Shown here: positions 41,504-51,156 of the stretch, piece after piece | Position numbering within the stretch: the first letter of the stretch is position 1 | How the letters are laid out: each line of letters starts with the position of its first letter | Position numbers and translations under genes: made by a program | From: Buchnera aphidicola (Takecallis taiwana) | GTDB lineage: Bacteria; Pseudomonadota; Gammaproteobacteria; Enterobacterales; Enterobacteriaceae | Reading direction: 5' to 3' | DNA: 64,000 nucleotides | Assembly: GCF_039355125.1 (NCBI RefSeq) | Contig: NZ_CP134979.1 | Coordinates: 40,890-104,889, forward strand | Notes under the pieces: model-generated | Told to the model about the DNA's origin: nothing | The model's database searches: none | The model's input: the letters and a program-made list of their open reading frames with translations, nothing else

Positions 41504-42114
41504 ATAATAAACAATTATTGAGTATTAATTGGAAAAAAGTTCATGGATTAATTCCGTGTATTATACAAAATATTTTTTCCTCTGAAATTTTAATGCATGG
41601 TTATATGAATCAAGACGCATTAAATATTACAATAAGAAATAAAGAAATAACTTTTTATTCCCGAACAAAACAAAGACTATGGACTAAAGGTGAGATATCG
41701 GGTAATTTTTTAAAGGTAATGGATATTATTATTGATTGTGATCAGGATAGTGTATTATTTTTAGTTAATCCGACAGGTAAAACATGTCATCTAGACAACG
41801 CTAGTTGTTTTAATGGAAAAAAATCCAATTACACGGATTTTTTTTATTTAGAAGAAAGTATTAAACAAAAAAAAAATTTTTCTATCAATAAATCATATAC
41901 TGCACAATTACATAATAATGGTATTAATAGAATAGCTCAAAAGGTAGGAGAAGAAGCAGTGGAAACGGTTATTGCTGCTATTAACACAAATAAAGAAGAT
42001 TTAATTAATGAATCATCTGACTTAATATATCATTTATTAGTGTTATTACATAATCAGAATTTAAATTTTATTAATATCATACAAAAGTTAAATTTACGTA
42101 ATCAGAATAATTAA
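41497..42114 (+). CDS. hisI: bifunctional phosphoribosyl-AMP cyclohydrolase / phosphoribosyl-ATP pyrophosphatase
   Basis: Steps two and three of histidine synthesis. 205 residues (203 in E. coli). N-terminal cyclohydrolase: [35 protein letters not shown] and the zinc cysteines in [13 protein letters not shown]-terminal pyrophosphatase: [21 protein letters not shown] ten-A run (41867-41876) in the interdomain linker stays in frame. Last gene of the operon, completing all eight his genes. Confidence 0.97.
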   Translation: MLNNKQLLSINWKKVHGLIPCIIQNIFSSEILMHGYMNQDALNITIRNKEITFYSRTKQRLWTKGEISGNFLKVMDIIIDCDQDSVLFLVNPTGKTCHLDNASCFNGKKSNYTDFFYLEESIKQKKNFSINKSYTAQLHNNGINRIAQKVGEEAVETVIAAINTNKEDLINESSDLIYHLLVLLHNQNLNFINIIQKLNLRNQNN

Positions 42115-42204
42115 AAAATAAGTACATTTTAATTAATATAAATTTTATTTTTATATATCATATTTCATAAAATTGTTAAATTGCATGTTCTGGAGTTATA
42201 CAAT

Positions 42205-43599
42205 ATGAAAAAAAATGATATTGGAGTAGTTGGTATGGCTGTTATGGGCCGTAATTTAGCCTTGAATATTGCAAATCATGGTTATAATGTCGCTATCTTT
42301 AATCGTACTGCACAAAAAACAAAAGATGTTGTACAGAATCAACCAAGAAATATATTACCTTATTTTTTTATTAAAGAGTTTATTAATTCTTTAAAAAAAC
42401 CACGATGTATTATATTAATGATACAAGCGGGTAATTCTACAGATAGTGTGATTACCTCTCTTATCCCCTATTTAAATTCTGGTGATATTATTATTGATGG
42501 TGGTAATTCATTTTATCAAGATACCATTCATCGATATAATGAATTATTAAAAAATAATATTCACTTTATTGGTGCTGGAATATCAGGCGGTGAATATGGA
42601 GCGTTAACCGGTCCATCAATTATGCCTGGTGGAGATATACAAGCATATAAAGTAGTTGAGCCTATTTTAAATTCTATATCATCAAAATATGAATCAGAAT
42701 CGTGTGTATCATATATCGGTCCTGATGGCTCTGGTCATTATGTAAAAATGGTACATAATGGTATTGAATATGCTGATATGCAATTGATTGCAGAAACTTA
42801 TGGTATACTAAAAAATATTTTAAATTTAAATAATCAAGAAATTGCTGATATTTTTAAGAATTGGAATCAAGGTGAATTAAATAGTTATTTAATTGGTATT
42901 ACTAAAAATATTTTATTAAAAAAAGATGGTAATGATGATTTGATAGACTGTATTTTAGATGTTGCGGTTAGTAAGGGCACCGGCAAGTGGACATGTCAAG
43001 AAGCCTTGGACTTAGAAGAATCGTTAACTATTATTACTAGTTCTGTTTTTGAAAGGTTTTTATCATCATTAAAGTCACAACGTGCTCTGGCTTCAAAAAT
43101 ATTATTAGGTCCTACAGTTACTCCGATTGTTCATAATAAAACTGATTTTATAGAAAAACTAAGGCAATCGTTGTATCTTGGTAAGATTATATCATATGCT
43201 CAGGGATTTTCACAATTAGGGAGTGCGTCTAAGAAATATTGTTGGAATTTAAAATGTGGTGAAATTGCGAAAATTTTTCGTGCAGGTTGTATTATTCAAG
43301 CGTCCTGTTTAAACAAAATTGTTGAAGTATATAAATATGATGATGTAATAATTAATTTATTGTTATCGCCTTATTTTCAGGATATTTCCAATAGATATCA
43401 TTATGCATTACGTGAAATTGTATCTTATGTAATTCAACAAGGTATATCTATTCCTGCTTTTTCCGCGGCAATTACTTATTATGATGGTTACCGATCTATA
43501 AATTCTACTGCTAATTTAATACAAGCACAAAGAGATTATTTTGGAGCTCATAGTTACAAAAGGTGTGATAAAGAAGGTTTGTATCATACAAATTGGTAA
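42205..43599 (+). CDS. gnd: 6-phosphogluconate dehydrogenase, decarboxylating
   Basis: Oxidises 6-phosphogluconate to ribulose 5-phosphate, making NADPH. The frame extends upstream to 42181, but ATG 42205 fits the family start ([20 protein letters not shown]) and gives 464 residues (468 in E. coli). NADP fold at the N-terminus, [41 protein letters not shown] with the catalytic Lys, and C-terminal [17 protein letters not shown]. The usual SGGEEGA reads SGGEYGA. It follows the his operon and provides ribulose 5-phosphate to ribB and PRPP synthesis. Confidence 0.96.
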   Translation: MKKNDIGVVGMAVMGRNLALNIANHGYNVAIFNRTAQKTKDVVQNQPRNILPYFFIKEFINSLKKPRCIILMIQAGNSTDSVITSLIPYLNSGDIIIDGGNSFYQDTIHRYNELLKNNIHFIGAGISGGEYGALTGPSIMPGGDIQAYKVVEPILNSISSKYESESCVSYIGPDGSGHYVKMVHNGIEYADMQLIAETYGILKNILNLNNQEIADIFKNWNQGELNSYLIGITKNILLKKDGNDDLIDCILDVAVSKGTGKWTCQEALDLEESLTIITSSVFERFLSSLKSQRALASKILLGPTVTPIVHNKTDFIEKLRQSLYLGKIISYAQGFSQLGSASKKYCWNLKCGEIAKIFRAGCIIQASCLNKIVEVYKYDDVIINLLLSPYFQDISNRYHYALREIVSYVIQQGISIPAFSAAITYYDGYRSINSTANLIQAQRDYFGAHSYKRCDKEGLYHTNW

Positions 43600-43631
43600 A
43601 TTTATTTTTTAACATATCATAGTATATAACG

Positions 43632-43680
43632 TTTAAATAGATTAATGCATTGCTTTATGTTACATATTAATCTATTTAAA
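43632..43680 (+). terminator. strong AT hairpin after gnd
   Basis: TTTAAATAGATTAAT (43632-43646) and its perfect reverse complement (43666-43680) give a 15-bp stem with a 19-base loop, followed by ATATTTTT. It lies 33 bases after the gnd stop and about 50 bases before metG. Best read as the terminator of the his-gnd block; a role in the metG 5' leader is possible. Confidence 0.6.
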
Positions 43681-43732
43681 ATATTTTTATATACTGATTA
43701 TTATAACAGTTTTTTATGACTTGATGAAAATT

Positions 43733-45360
43733 ATGATTTTAAAAAAAAAATTTTAGTTACTTGCGCATTACCTTATGCAAACGGTTCTATGCATATTGGC
43801 CATTTATTAGAACATATTCAGGCAGATATATGGGTACGTTACAAACGTATGTTAGGACATGAAGTTTGGTTTATTTGTGCAGATGATTCACATGGTACGC
43901 CAATTTTGCTTAAATCTCGTGCATTACATATTCAACCAAAAAAATTAATATCTGAAATCTTTAAACAACATATACATGATTTAGAGTGTTTTAATATCTC
44001 ATATAATAATTATTCTTCTACACATCATAGTATAAATTTATATTTTTTAAAAAAAATATATTATACTTTAAAAATTAATAATTTAATTACATTAAATACA
44101 ATTACACAATTATATGATGTGCAAGAAAATATTTTTTTACCTGATCGTTTTGTTAAAGGTACTTGCCCAAATTGTTATACAATAGATCAATATGGTGATC
44201 ATTGTGAAGCATGTAATGCTGTATATAAAACTATTGATTTAATTAATCCAATATCAACTATTTCAAATATTGCGCCTGTTTTACGTAATTCAGTACATAT
44301 ATTTTTTAATTTGACAGTTTTGCAAAATAATTTATATCGATGGATGAAAACTGATGTGTTAAATAAACATGTTGTAAATAAAATGAAAGAATGGTTTAAC
44401 ACGGATCTTAAGGCTTGGAATATCTCGAGAGATAAACCCTATTTTGGTTTTAAAATTCCTGATTTAAAAAATAAATATTTTTATGTATGGATGGATGCAC
44501 CAATTGCTTACATGAGTACATTTAAAACTTTATGTAATAATAACAGATTATTGGATTTTAATGAATTTTGGAATATAAATTCTACTACAGAATTATATCA
44601 TTTTATTGGTAAAGATATTGTTTATTTTCATGTTTTATTTTGGCCAGCAATGTTAGAGAGTATGCAATTTAGAAAACCGACTCAAATTTTTGTACATGGA
44701 CATGTCAAAATTCATGGTATAAAAATGTCGAAATCAAAAAATGAATTAATTACTGTACGAAAATGGTTGGAATATTTTGATTCTGATAGTTTACGATATT
44801 ATTATGCTTCAAAATTATCATCTAAGATAGAAGATTTTGAGTTTAATGTGCAAGATTTTATTCATAAAATTAATGCTGATCTTGTAAATAAAATTGTTAA
44901 TTTGGCATCTCGTAGTGCAAGTTTTTTAAATAAATATTTTGATAGTATGTTATCAAAAAAATTAGAAAATGAGCAATTATATAAAAAATTTATTTCTGTA
45001 TCATATAAAATAAAACATTTATTTGAAAATAGAGAATTTAATTTAGTGATACATGAAGTTATACAATTATCTGAAATTGCAAATCAATACTTTAATCATC
45101 AAGCACCATGGAAAATATTAATTCCAAAAAATAACATAAAATTACAAGAAATTTGTTCGATGGTAATTAATTTATTTCGAATAATTATGATTTATTTAAA
45201 ACCTATTGTACCAAATTTAGTGCATAGATCTGAAAAATTTTTATTAACTATTTTAGATTGGAATAGCATACATCTGCCATTGTTAAATCATCGCATTTCT
45301 ATTTTTAAAACTTTATACCCAAGAATTAATATTAATAATGTGGATGATTTATTTAAATAA
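43733..45360 (+). CDS. metG: methionyl-tRNA synthetase, apparent frameshift at its N-terminus
   Basis: Charges tRNA-Met. The frame open from ATG 43789 starts inside the HIGH region (MHIGHLLEH), but the same frame is readable upstream as KKKILVTCALPYANGS, which is the essential first strand of the family. No normal start codon exists in that frame after the stop at 43717. ATG at 43733 followed by MILKKK joins it if one A is dropped from the ten-A run 43741-43750. Zinc cysteines (CPNC...CEAC), WMDAPIAYM, KMSKSKN and the anticodon-binding domain are intact. The C-terminal dimer/tRNA-binding domain of the 677-residue E. coli protein is absent; the chain ends soon after the helical domain (about 540 residues). 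Confidence 0.88.
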
Positions 45361-46648
45361 TGAAATCGATCCATGATAATCTCCAGGTATTAGTATATGT
45401 ATGTTGATTTTTAATTACTAAAAAACCCATAATAGCAATTAATTTTGTATTATAAAATAATATTGGTATACGATTTCGATTCCAGGGCGCAATTTTATTT
45501 TTTTGCCAGAAGTTTTTTCGTGTTGTTTCCCCTATATCTGTACGAATATTTTCATAAAGTTGAAATCGTATATTAATTAAATCAGATGTATTTGGTTTTG
45601 GTAATAACATACCATATTGATCTTGTATAATATATCCTAGATGGTTTGGTAATTTTAATGGTTTATAATAATCAAACCAAAATAAAATTCTATTTTTAAT
45701 ATTTTGATGTTTTGGAATATAAAAGATATTATTTTTATATTTTTGAATTGAAATATTTTTTATATTTATTCTATTAATCGTGTTTTGGTTTTTTGTTGTA
45801 ATAATATTATTGTAAATATTTTTTGTTTCATTATAGGATATGTGATGTTTTTGGTTAAAAAACATCCATCTTCTTAGTAATAATATTTGTATTGCTTTAG
45901 GATATATATAAAATTTTGAAATGTTTAATGTATCAGTAAATAATGAAATATCATGAATGATTTGATCTAAAAAATAATTTATGGCTATATTTTGATCATA
46001 ACATAATCGCATACTTCGAATACAGTTTTGTATGAAATATGGCCATCTTTTTTGTATTGGTATAATAATTTTATTTCTAATAAAATTCCGGTCATATTTA
46101 TTGATGTAATTACTATCATCTTCAACCCAATTAATATTTTTTTTTATAGCCCATGTCTCTAATTGTTCTTTTGAAATATTTAATAATGGTCGAATAATTT
46201 TTTTATTTTTATTAAAAAAACTTTTTTGTAATATTCCGGATAATCCAGAAATTCCACTACCTCTTTTTAATGATAAGAATAATGTTTCACATTGATCATT
46301 GCTATGATGTCCGGTTACTAATATTTCATCTGGTAACATATGTTCTGCAATAATTTTATAACGTAATTTTCTTGCAGTTTCTTGAATATTATTTTTGGTT
46401 TGGATATGTAATGTTTTAATAATGATTGGAATGGAATATTTTTTACATATTTTTCGACAATATTGAGCCCATGAAAAAGATTGTTTATTTAATTGATGAT
46501 TAATATGAATTGCACGTAATTTTAAAAACGGGATTTGTTTGATAAATGGTATTAGTTGGTATAATAATACTGTTGAATCTAATCCACCACTATAAGAAAT
46601 TAAAATTTTTTGGTTATTTTTAATATTTTTTATAAAGTCTTTAATCAA
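45353..46648 (-). CDS. tilS: tRNA(Ile)-lysidine synthase
   Basis: Adds lysine to C34 of the CAU-anticodon tRNA-Ile so that it reads AUA, a very common codon in this AT-rich genome. 431 residues (432 in E. coli). The PP-loop SYSGGLDSTVLL (about 18-29), TGHHSNDQCETLFLSLKRGS, RPLL and the C-terminal substrate-binding domain with NFWQKNKIAPWNRNRIPILF are readable. The likely start is TTG at 46648, 9 bases after an AGG. The 3' end overlaps the metG stop by 8 bases on the opposite strand. Confidence 0.94.
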   Translation of the reverse strand: MIKDFIKNIKNNQKILISYSGGLDSTVLLYQLIPFIKQIPFLKLRAIHINHQLNKQSFSWAQYCRKICKKYSIPIIIKTLHIQTKNNIQETARKLRYKIIAEHMLPDEILVTGHHSNDQCETLFLSLKRGSGISGLSGILQKSFFNKNKKIIRPLLNISKEQLETWAIKKNINWVEDDSNYINKYDRNFIRNKIIIPIQKRWPYFIQNCIRSMRLCYDQNIAINYFLDQIIHDISLFTDTLNISKFYIYPKAIQILLLRRWMFFNQKHHISYNETKNIYNNIITTKNQNTINRINIKNISIQKYKNNIFYIPKHQNIKNRILFWFDYYKPLKLPNHLGYIIQDQYGMLLPKPNTSDLINIRFQLYENIRTDIGETTRKNFWQKNKIAPWNRNRIPILFYNTKLIAIMGFLVIKNQHTYTNTWRLSWIDFII

Positions 46649-46696
46649 ATTTTAAAACCTAAATATGTCATGTAGTTAAAATAGAGGTATTACTTG

Positions 46697-46770
46697 TGCG
46701 TTCGAGTGGATTTGAACCACTGACTTTCACCATGTCATGGTGACACTCTAACCAACTGAGTTACGAACGC
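46697..46770 (-). tRNA. tRNA-Val (anticodon GAC)
   Basis: 74 nt cloverleaf: acceptor GCGTTCG with CGAACGC, D-arm ACTC/GAGT, anticodon stem TCACC/GGTGA with loop ATGACAT, T-arm AGTGG/CCACT, discriminator A, no encoded CCA. Close to E. coli tRNA-Val(GAC). Second valine tRNA of the window. It lies just upstream of tilS on the same strand. Confidence 0.97.
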
Positions 46771-46905
46771 TAGTGTTAATTAAATTAATTTAATACATTA
46801 TATATCATAATATTATGAATATATAATATTTGTTTTTTGTAATAATTTATAATATATAAATTATTATATTATAATTAATTTTTTATTTTATTATATAGGG
46901 TAAAT

Positions 46906-47538
46906 ATGTTTACTGGTATCGTCCATGGAATTGCTGTAGTATTATCTATTCAAAAACAAAAAAATTTTCAAACATTTAAAATGCAATTCCCATCATATTT
47001 AATACATGATATTAAAATTGGAGATTCGATTTCAAATAACGGCTGTTGTTTAACTGTTTCAAAAATGTATGATAATAATATTTATTTTGATGCAATGGAT
47101 GAAACTTTAAAGACAACAAATCTTGGATTATTGCAAATTGGTTCTTTAGTGAATATTGAACGGTCGTTAAAATTTGGTGATGAAGTAGGTGGGCATTTAA
47201 TGTCTGGGCATATTATAGGAACAGCCAAAATATTAAATGTTATTAATTATAATAATAATAAAAAAATTTTCTTTCAGGTAAAGAATGATCGTATTATGAA
47301 ATATATTTTCTTAAAGGGCTTTATTGGTGTTAATGGTATCAGTTTAACTGTTAGTGATGTATATAAAAACATTTTTTGTGTATATTTTGTGCCAGAAACC
47401 ATTATTTCTACAAATATTAAGAATAAAACCATTAATTCAATAGTAAATATTGAAGTTGATTATTATACACAAATTGTTGTAGATAAATTAGATTATTATC
47501 TGAAGTATTATTCTGTTAAGAATGTATCTCATATATAA
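46906..47538 (+). CDS. ribE: riboflavin synthase, alpha chain
   Basis: Dismutates two lumazine molecules to riboflavin, the last step. 210 residues (213 in E. coli) made of two lumazine-binding repeats: MFTGIVHGIAVVLSI and SISNNGCCLTV in the first, GFIGVNGISLTVSD in the second, plus DEVGGHLMSGHIIGTAKI between. The C-terminal short helix is present. The E. coli gene is also called ribC. Works with ribB of this window to provision riboflavin. Confidence 0.96.
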   Translation: MFTGIVHGIAVVLSIQKQKNFQTFKMQFPSYLIHDIKIGDSISNNGCCLTVSKMYDNNIYFDAMDETLKTTNLGLLQIGSLVNIERSLKFGDEVGGHLMSGHIIGTAKILNVINYNNNKKIFFQVKNDRIMKYIFLKGFIGVNGISLTVSDVYKNIFCVYFVPETIISTNIKNKTINSIVNIEVDYYTQIVVDKLDYYLKYYSVKNVSHI

Positions 47539-47624
47539 TATCTTTGGTAATAACAGATATGTTTCATGTATTTTGTATTATTCATTTTCGTTTTTTATAT
47601 CGTGATTAGGTAATTTAATATTTT

Positions 47625-48884
47625 ATGAGTACAAAAAATTTATTTTATGAATTAAAATCTAGAGGATTTATTAATAATATTAGTAATATTGTTGATTTCA
47701 CACTTAGACTTGAAAATTCTAATCTTACCGTGTATTGTGGTTTTGACCCCACAGCTGATAGTTTACATATTGGACATTTATTACCACTATTGTGTTTAAA
47801 ATGGTTTCAAAAATATGGCCATAAAATTATCGTTTTATTAGGTTATGCTACTAGTTTAATTGGTGATCCTAGTTTTAAAGAAAAAGAGAGAACATTAGAA
47901 ATACCAGATCAATTATTTAAATGGACTCAAAATATTATTAATCAATTAAAAATTTTTTTTCAAGAAAAACAATTAGAAAAACTGATTATTGTAAATAATT
48001 ATGACTGGTTTAAAGAAATTAATATAATTTCATTTTTGCGTGATACAGGGAAATTATTTTCAGTAAATAATATGATAAATAAAGCATCAGTCCAAAATCG
48101 TATTCATAGAGCTGATCAAGGAATATCATTTACAGAATTTTCTTATAGTATACTACAAGCATACGATTTTTTACATTTATATAAAACACATAAAGTGACT
48201 TTACAAATTGGTGGTGCAGATCAGTGGGGAAATATTGTTTCTGGTATTGATTTAATACGTAAAATATATCGTGATCAAGTTTTTGGATTTACTATTCCAC
48301 TATTGATTTCTTCAGATGGTGTAAAATTTGGTAAAACTGAGAAAAACAAAACAATTTGGTTAAATAGTAAACGTACTAGTCCGTATACTTTTTATCAATT
48401 TTGGTTGAATATAGATGATAAACAAGTATATCCTTTGTTAAAGTTATTTACTTTTATTGATTTAAAAACAATTCAGGACATGTATAATTCAAATTGCAAC
48501 ATTCAAGAGGTTAAATTAATGCTTGCAAATTTTGTTACACAATTTGTACATGGTAAAAATCAATTATGTGCTGTACAAAGAATTACTAATAATTTATTTA
48601 ATGGAAATATTGAGGAGTTAAAAAAAACTGATTTTTATCAGTTACAACAAGATGGTATATATTCTATACCAGTATCTACAGAAGATTTAAAACAAGTATT
48701 AGTAAACGCGAAATTTGCTGCATCACGTAGTGATGCATACCGTTTAGTGACTAGTCATGCAATTAAGGTTAATAATAGAAAAGAAAATAATCCCAATTAT
48801 AAATTTAATAATTTAGATAAATTATTTAATAAATTTACCATATTAACTAAAGGTAAAAAAAAACATCTTTTATTATTATGGTAA
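47625..48884 (+). CDS. tyrS: tyrosyl-tRNA synthetase
   Basis: Charges tRNA-Tyr. 419 residues (424 in E. coli). HIGH motif at residues 48-51 (DSLHIGHLLPL), tyrosine-binding YSILQAYDF and GGADQWGNIVSG, the KMSKS-type loop KFGKTEKN, SPYTFYQFWLNI and a C-terminal S4 domain (SRSDAYRLVTSHAIKVNNRKE). Ends 15 bases from the convergent sufA. Confidence 0.97.
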   Translation: MSTKNLFYELKSRGFINNISNIVDFTLRLENSNLTVYCGFDPTADSLHIGHLLPLLCLKWFQKYGHKIIVLLGYATSLIGDPSFKEKERTLEIPDQLFKWTQNIINQLKIFFQEKQLEKLIIVNNYDWFKEINIISFLRDTGKLFSVNNMINKASVQNRIHRADQGISFTEFSYSILQAYDFLHLYKTHKVTLQIGGADQWGNIVSGIDLIRKIYRDQVFGFTIPLLISSDGVKFGKTEKNKTIWLNSKRTSPYTFYQFWLNIDDKQVYPLLKLFTFIDLKTIQDMYNSNCNIQEVKLMLANFVTQFVHGKNQLCAVQRITNNLFNGNIEELKKTDFYQLQQDGIYSIPVSTEDLKQVLVNAKFAASRSDAYRLVTSHAIKVNNRKENNPNYKFNNLDKLFNKFTILTKGKKKHLLLLW

Positions 48885-48899
48885 TACACTATCTTGTAT

Positions 48900-49268
48900 T
48901 TAACACGTTATATGAAAACTATCACCGCACCCACAATATTTGTTAATTATTGGATTTATAAATTTAATATACATATTAATGCCATCGGTTGTTACATAAT
49001 CTATATGTGTTTTATCTAACCAAACCATATATTTATTTGGGATATATATTTTAATATATTTATTTTCGTAAATATAAAACTCACTTTCATGTTTTAGGTG
49101 ATGTGTTTTTAAAAATGATAACTGATATCGAAAGCCAGCACATCCTGATTTTTTAACTTCAATTTTGATACCAATTATATTTTTTTCTTTTTGGATTAAG
49201 TTATAAAAATATTTTTGTGCTGTTTTTGTAAGTGTAATACCTGTCCATTTTTTTTTTTTAATATGCAT
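48900..49268 (-). CDS. sufA: A-type iron-sulfur carrier SufA
   Basis: Carries Fe-S clusters to target proteins. 122 residues, the SufA size. WTGITLTKTAQ matches the SufA start WQGLTLTPAA; the three cluster-binding cysteines are in KKSGCAGFRYQL and NKYCGCGDSFH. The context, alone between tyrS and aroH, is as I recall for related genomes (old name ydiC); the rest of suf is not in this window. A run of 12 coding-strand A (49248-49259) right after the start encodes KKKK. ErpA or IscA are alternatives, but the N-terminus favours SufA. Confidence 0.88.
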   Translation of the reverse strand: MHIKKKKWTGITLTKTAQKYFYNLIQKEKNIIGIKIEVKKSGCAGFRYQLSFLKTHHLKHESEFYIYENKYIKIYIPNKYMVWLDKTHIDYVTTDGINMYIKFINPIINKYCGCGDSFHITC

Positions 49269-49510
49269 ATATTTATTTTTTCAAATATTTAACATAATTA
49301 TAGTTATGTATTTTACATTATATTAGAACATATTTTTAAATTTTAGTAATAAATCTGTCATGATATTGATTTGATCGTATTATTTATGTTGTGTATGTTT
49401 TAATAAAAGAAATGATGATGGTAGAATATCGATTTTATGAAATTTCATTATATTTATTTAATTATATTATTATATTTATAGTTTAAAAATAACTTGATTT
49501 TGAGAATAAT

Positions 49511-50557
49511 ATGAGAAAAACAGATGAATTGCGTACTATACGCATTGATCCATTAATTACGCCTGTAGATTTAGCAAAACGATATCCATTAACTTCAGAT
49601 ATTGTTGATAATGTTATTCTTACAAGATTAAATATCGCAAATATCATGACAGGAAGGGATAAACGATTATTGGTAATTATTGGTCCTTGCTCATTACATG
49701 ATCCTATTGCTGCTGTAGAATATGCACAACAATTATTCACATTACGTAAACAATACTGTAATCAACTTGAAATTGTTATGCGTACTTATTTTGAAAAACC
49801 ACGAACTGTTGTTGGCTGGAAAGGATTAATTTCAGATCCTGATCTTGATAATAGTTTTAAAGTGAATCACGGGTTATCAGTAGCAAGAAAACTATTATTA
49901 GATATTAATGCAATAGGTATGCCAGCTGCAACAGAATTTTTAGATATGGTTCTTGGACAATTTATTGCAGATTTGATTAGTTGGGGAGCGATTGGAGCTC
50001 GAACCACTGAAAGTCAAATTCATAGGGAAATGGCATCATCATTATCTTGTCCGGTTGGCTTTAAAAATGGCACAGATGGCAATATTAATATTGCGATTGA
50101 TGCAATTCGTGCAGCTCAAGTACGACATTTATTTTTTGCTCCAAATAAAAGCGGTCAAATGACAATTAATCATACTACTGGTAATCCTTATTCGCATATC
50201 ATTATGAGAGGAGGAAAACATCCAAATTATCATGCTGATGATATTCAGAATGCAGTAAAAAAATTAAGAAAATTTCAGTTACCGGAATATGTTATGATTG
50301 ATTGTAGTCATGGTAATTGTTTAAAGCAGCATCGTGTGCAATGTGATGTAGCAGATTCAATATGTAAACAAATTGTTGATGGTACAAAAAATATTTCTGG
50401 CGTAATGATTGAAAGTTTTTTAAAAGAAGGGACACAGAATGCTTTTCCTAAACAAAATTTAATATATGGTAAATCAATTACTGATCCTTGTTTGGGATGG
50501 GACGATAGTTTACGTGTTATTGCACAGTTAGCGAAATCTATTGAGCGTCGTTTATAA
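49511..50557 (+). CDS. aroH: 3-deoxy-D-arabino-heptulosonate 7-phosphate (DAHP) synthase
   Basis: First enzyme of the aromatic pathway, condensing PEP and erythrose 4-phosphate. 348 residues as in E. coli AroH, closest by the start RKTDELRTIRIDPLITP. LLVIIGPCSLHD, MRTYFEKPRTVVGWKGLISD, GAIGARTTESQIHREMASSL, GFKNGTDGN, RGGKHPNYH and IDCSHGN are conserved. Likely the only DAHP synthase family member of the window; whether feedback control is kept cannot be read. Ends in a clear terminator. Confidence 0.96.
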   Translation: MRKTDELRTIRIDPLITPVDLAKRYPLTSDIVDNVILTRLNIANIMTGRDKRLLVIIGPCSLHDPIAAVEYAQQLFTLRKQYCNQLEIVMRTYFEKPRTVVGWKGLISDPDLDNSFKVNHGLSVARKLLLDINAIGMPAATEFLDMVLGQFIADLISWGAIGARTTESQIHREMASSLSCPVGFKNGTDGNINIAIDAIRAAQVRHLFFAPNKSGQMTINHTTGNPYSHIIMRGGKHPNYHADDIQNAVKKLRKFQLPEYVMIDCSHGNCLKQHRVQCDVADSICKQIVDGTKNISGVMIESFLKEGTQNAFPKQNLIYGKSITDPCLGWDDSLRVIAQLAKSIERRL

Positions 50558-50562
50558 AAAAT

Positions 50563-50587
50563 GATGCCAGTCGAAGTGACTGGTATC
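50563..50587 (+). terminator. rho-independent terminator of aroH
   Basis: GATGCCAGTC (50563-50572), loop GAAGT, GACTGGTATC (50578-50587), a 10-bp stem with one G-T pair, followed directly by TTTTAT. It sits 5 bases after the aroH stop. Confidence 0.88.
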
Positions 50588-50999
50588 TTTTATATTATAT
50601 ATGATGAGAGTAATATTGATTTAATTATAAAATATATTATAATGTTCTTGTATAATGTGTGTTATGCAATATTATTGATTATATAAGCTGTTATTCTTCT
50701 TGTGATATATTTATGAATTTTGATACAAAATATTATTTTTATTAAGTATATTAAGTGAGATGATTTATTTTTATTTTTTTATTTATAATTAGGTAAGCTA
50801 TATTTTTAGTGATATTTTATATATGTGATATCAAGTATACACATACTATTATAAATAAAAAAATTTTCTTGTATGTATCATATATAATATAGTATGCTTA
50901 ATATTAAGTATAAATAATATTTTATTTTATAAAATAGTTATATTTATGTACTATTGTAAGTAGAATATTATTTTAAATATATTTTAAGATAAAAAATAT
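50588..50999. other. decayed 5' part of thrS, not alignable
   Basis: About 410 bases with no open frame. A full-length thrS would place its TGS and most of its editing domain here and further left; I cannot match this stretch to them by eye. The distance is shorter than the roughly 720 bases needed, so deletions must have occurred too. Confidence 0.5.
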
Positions 51000-51141
51000 G
51001 TTTTTTTATGACAGGTATTTTAATTTTTTAAATATTGTATCTTGATAAGATAAAAAATTTTTCTTTTTAATAATAACAAATAGTATATGTAATTTTTATA
51101 TCTTGAATAAGTTTTTACAGAATATGTATGGTATGATTTAG
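51000..51141 (+). pseudogene. thrS: relic of the ThrRS editing-domain end and linker
   Basis: In the same frame as the thrS gene downstream, the sequence reads FFLIITNSIC (family FKLMKTAGAY) and then LNKFLQNMYGMI-stop-LDK, matching NNKMLQRIYGTAWADK of E. coli ThrS. The stop TAG at 51139-51141 occupies the tryptophan position. Further upstream two adjacent stops (51043-51048) appear. The match of 8 of about 12 positions around LQNMYG is convincing, so the ancestor had a full-length gene. Confidence 0.78.
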
Positions 51142-51156
51142 TTGGATAAATTAATA

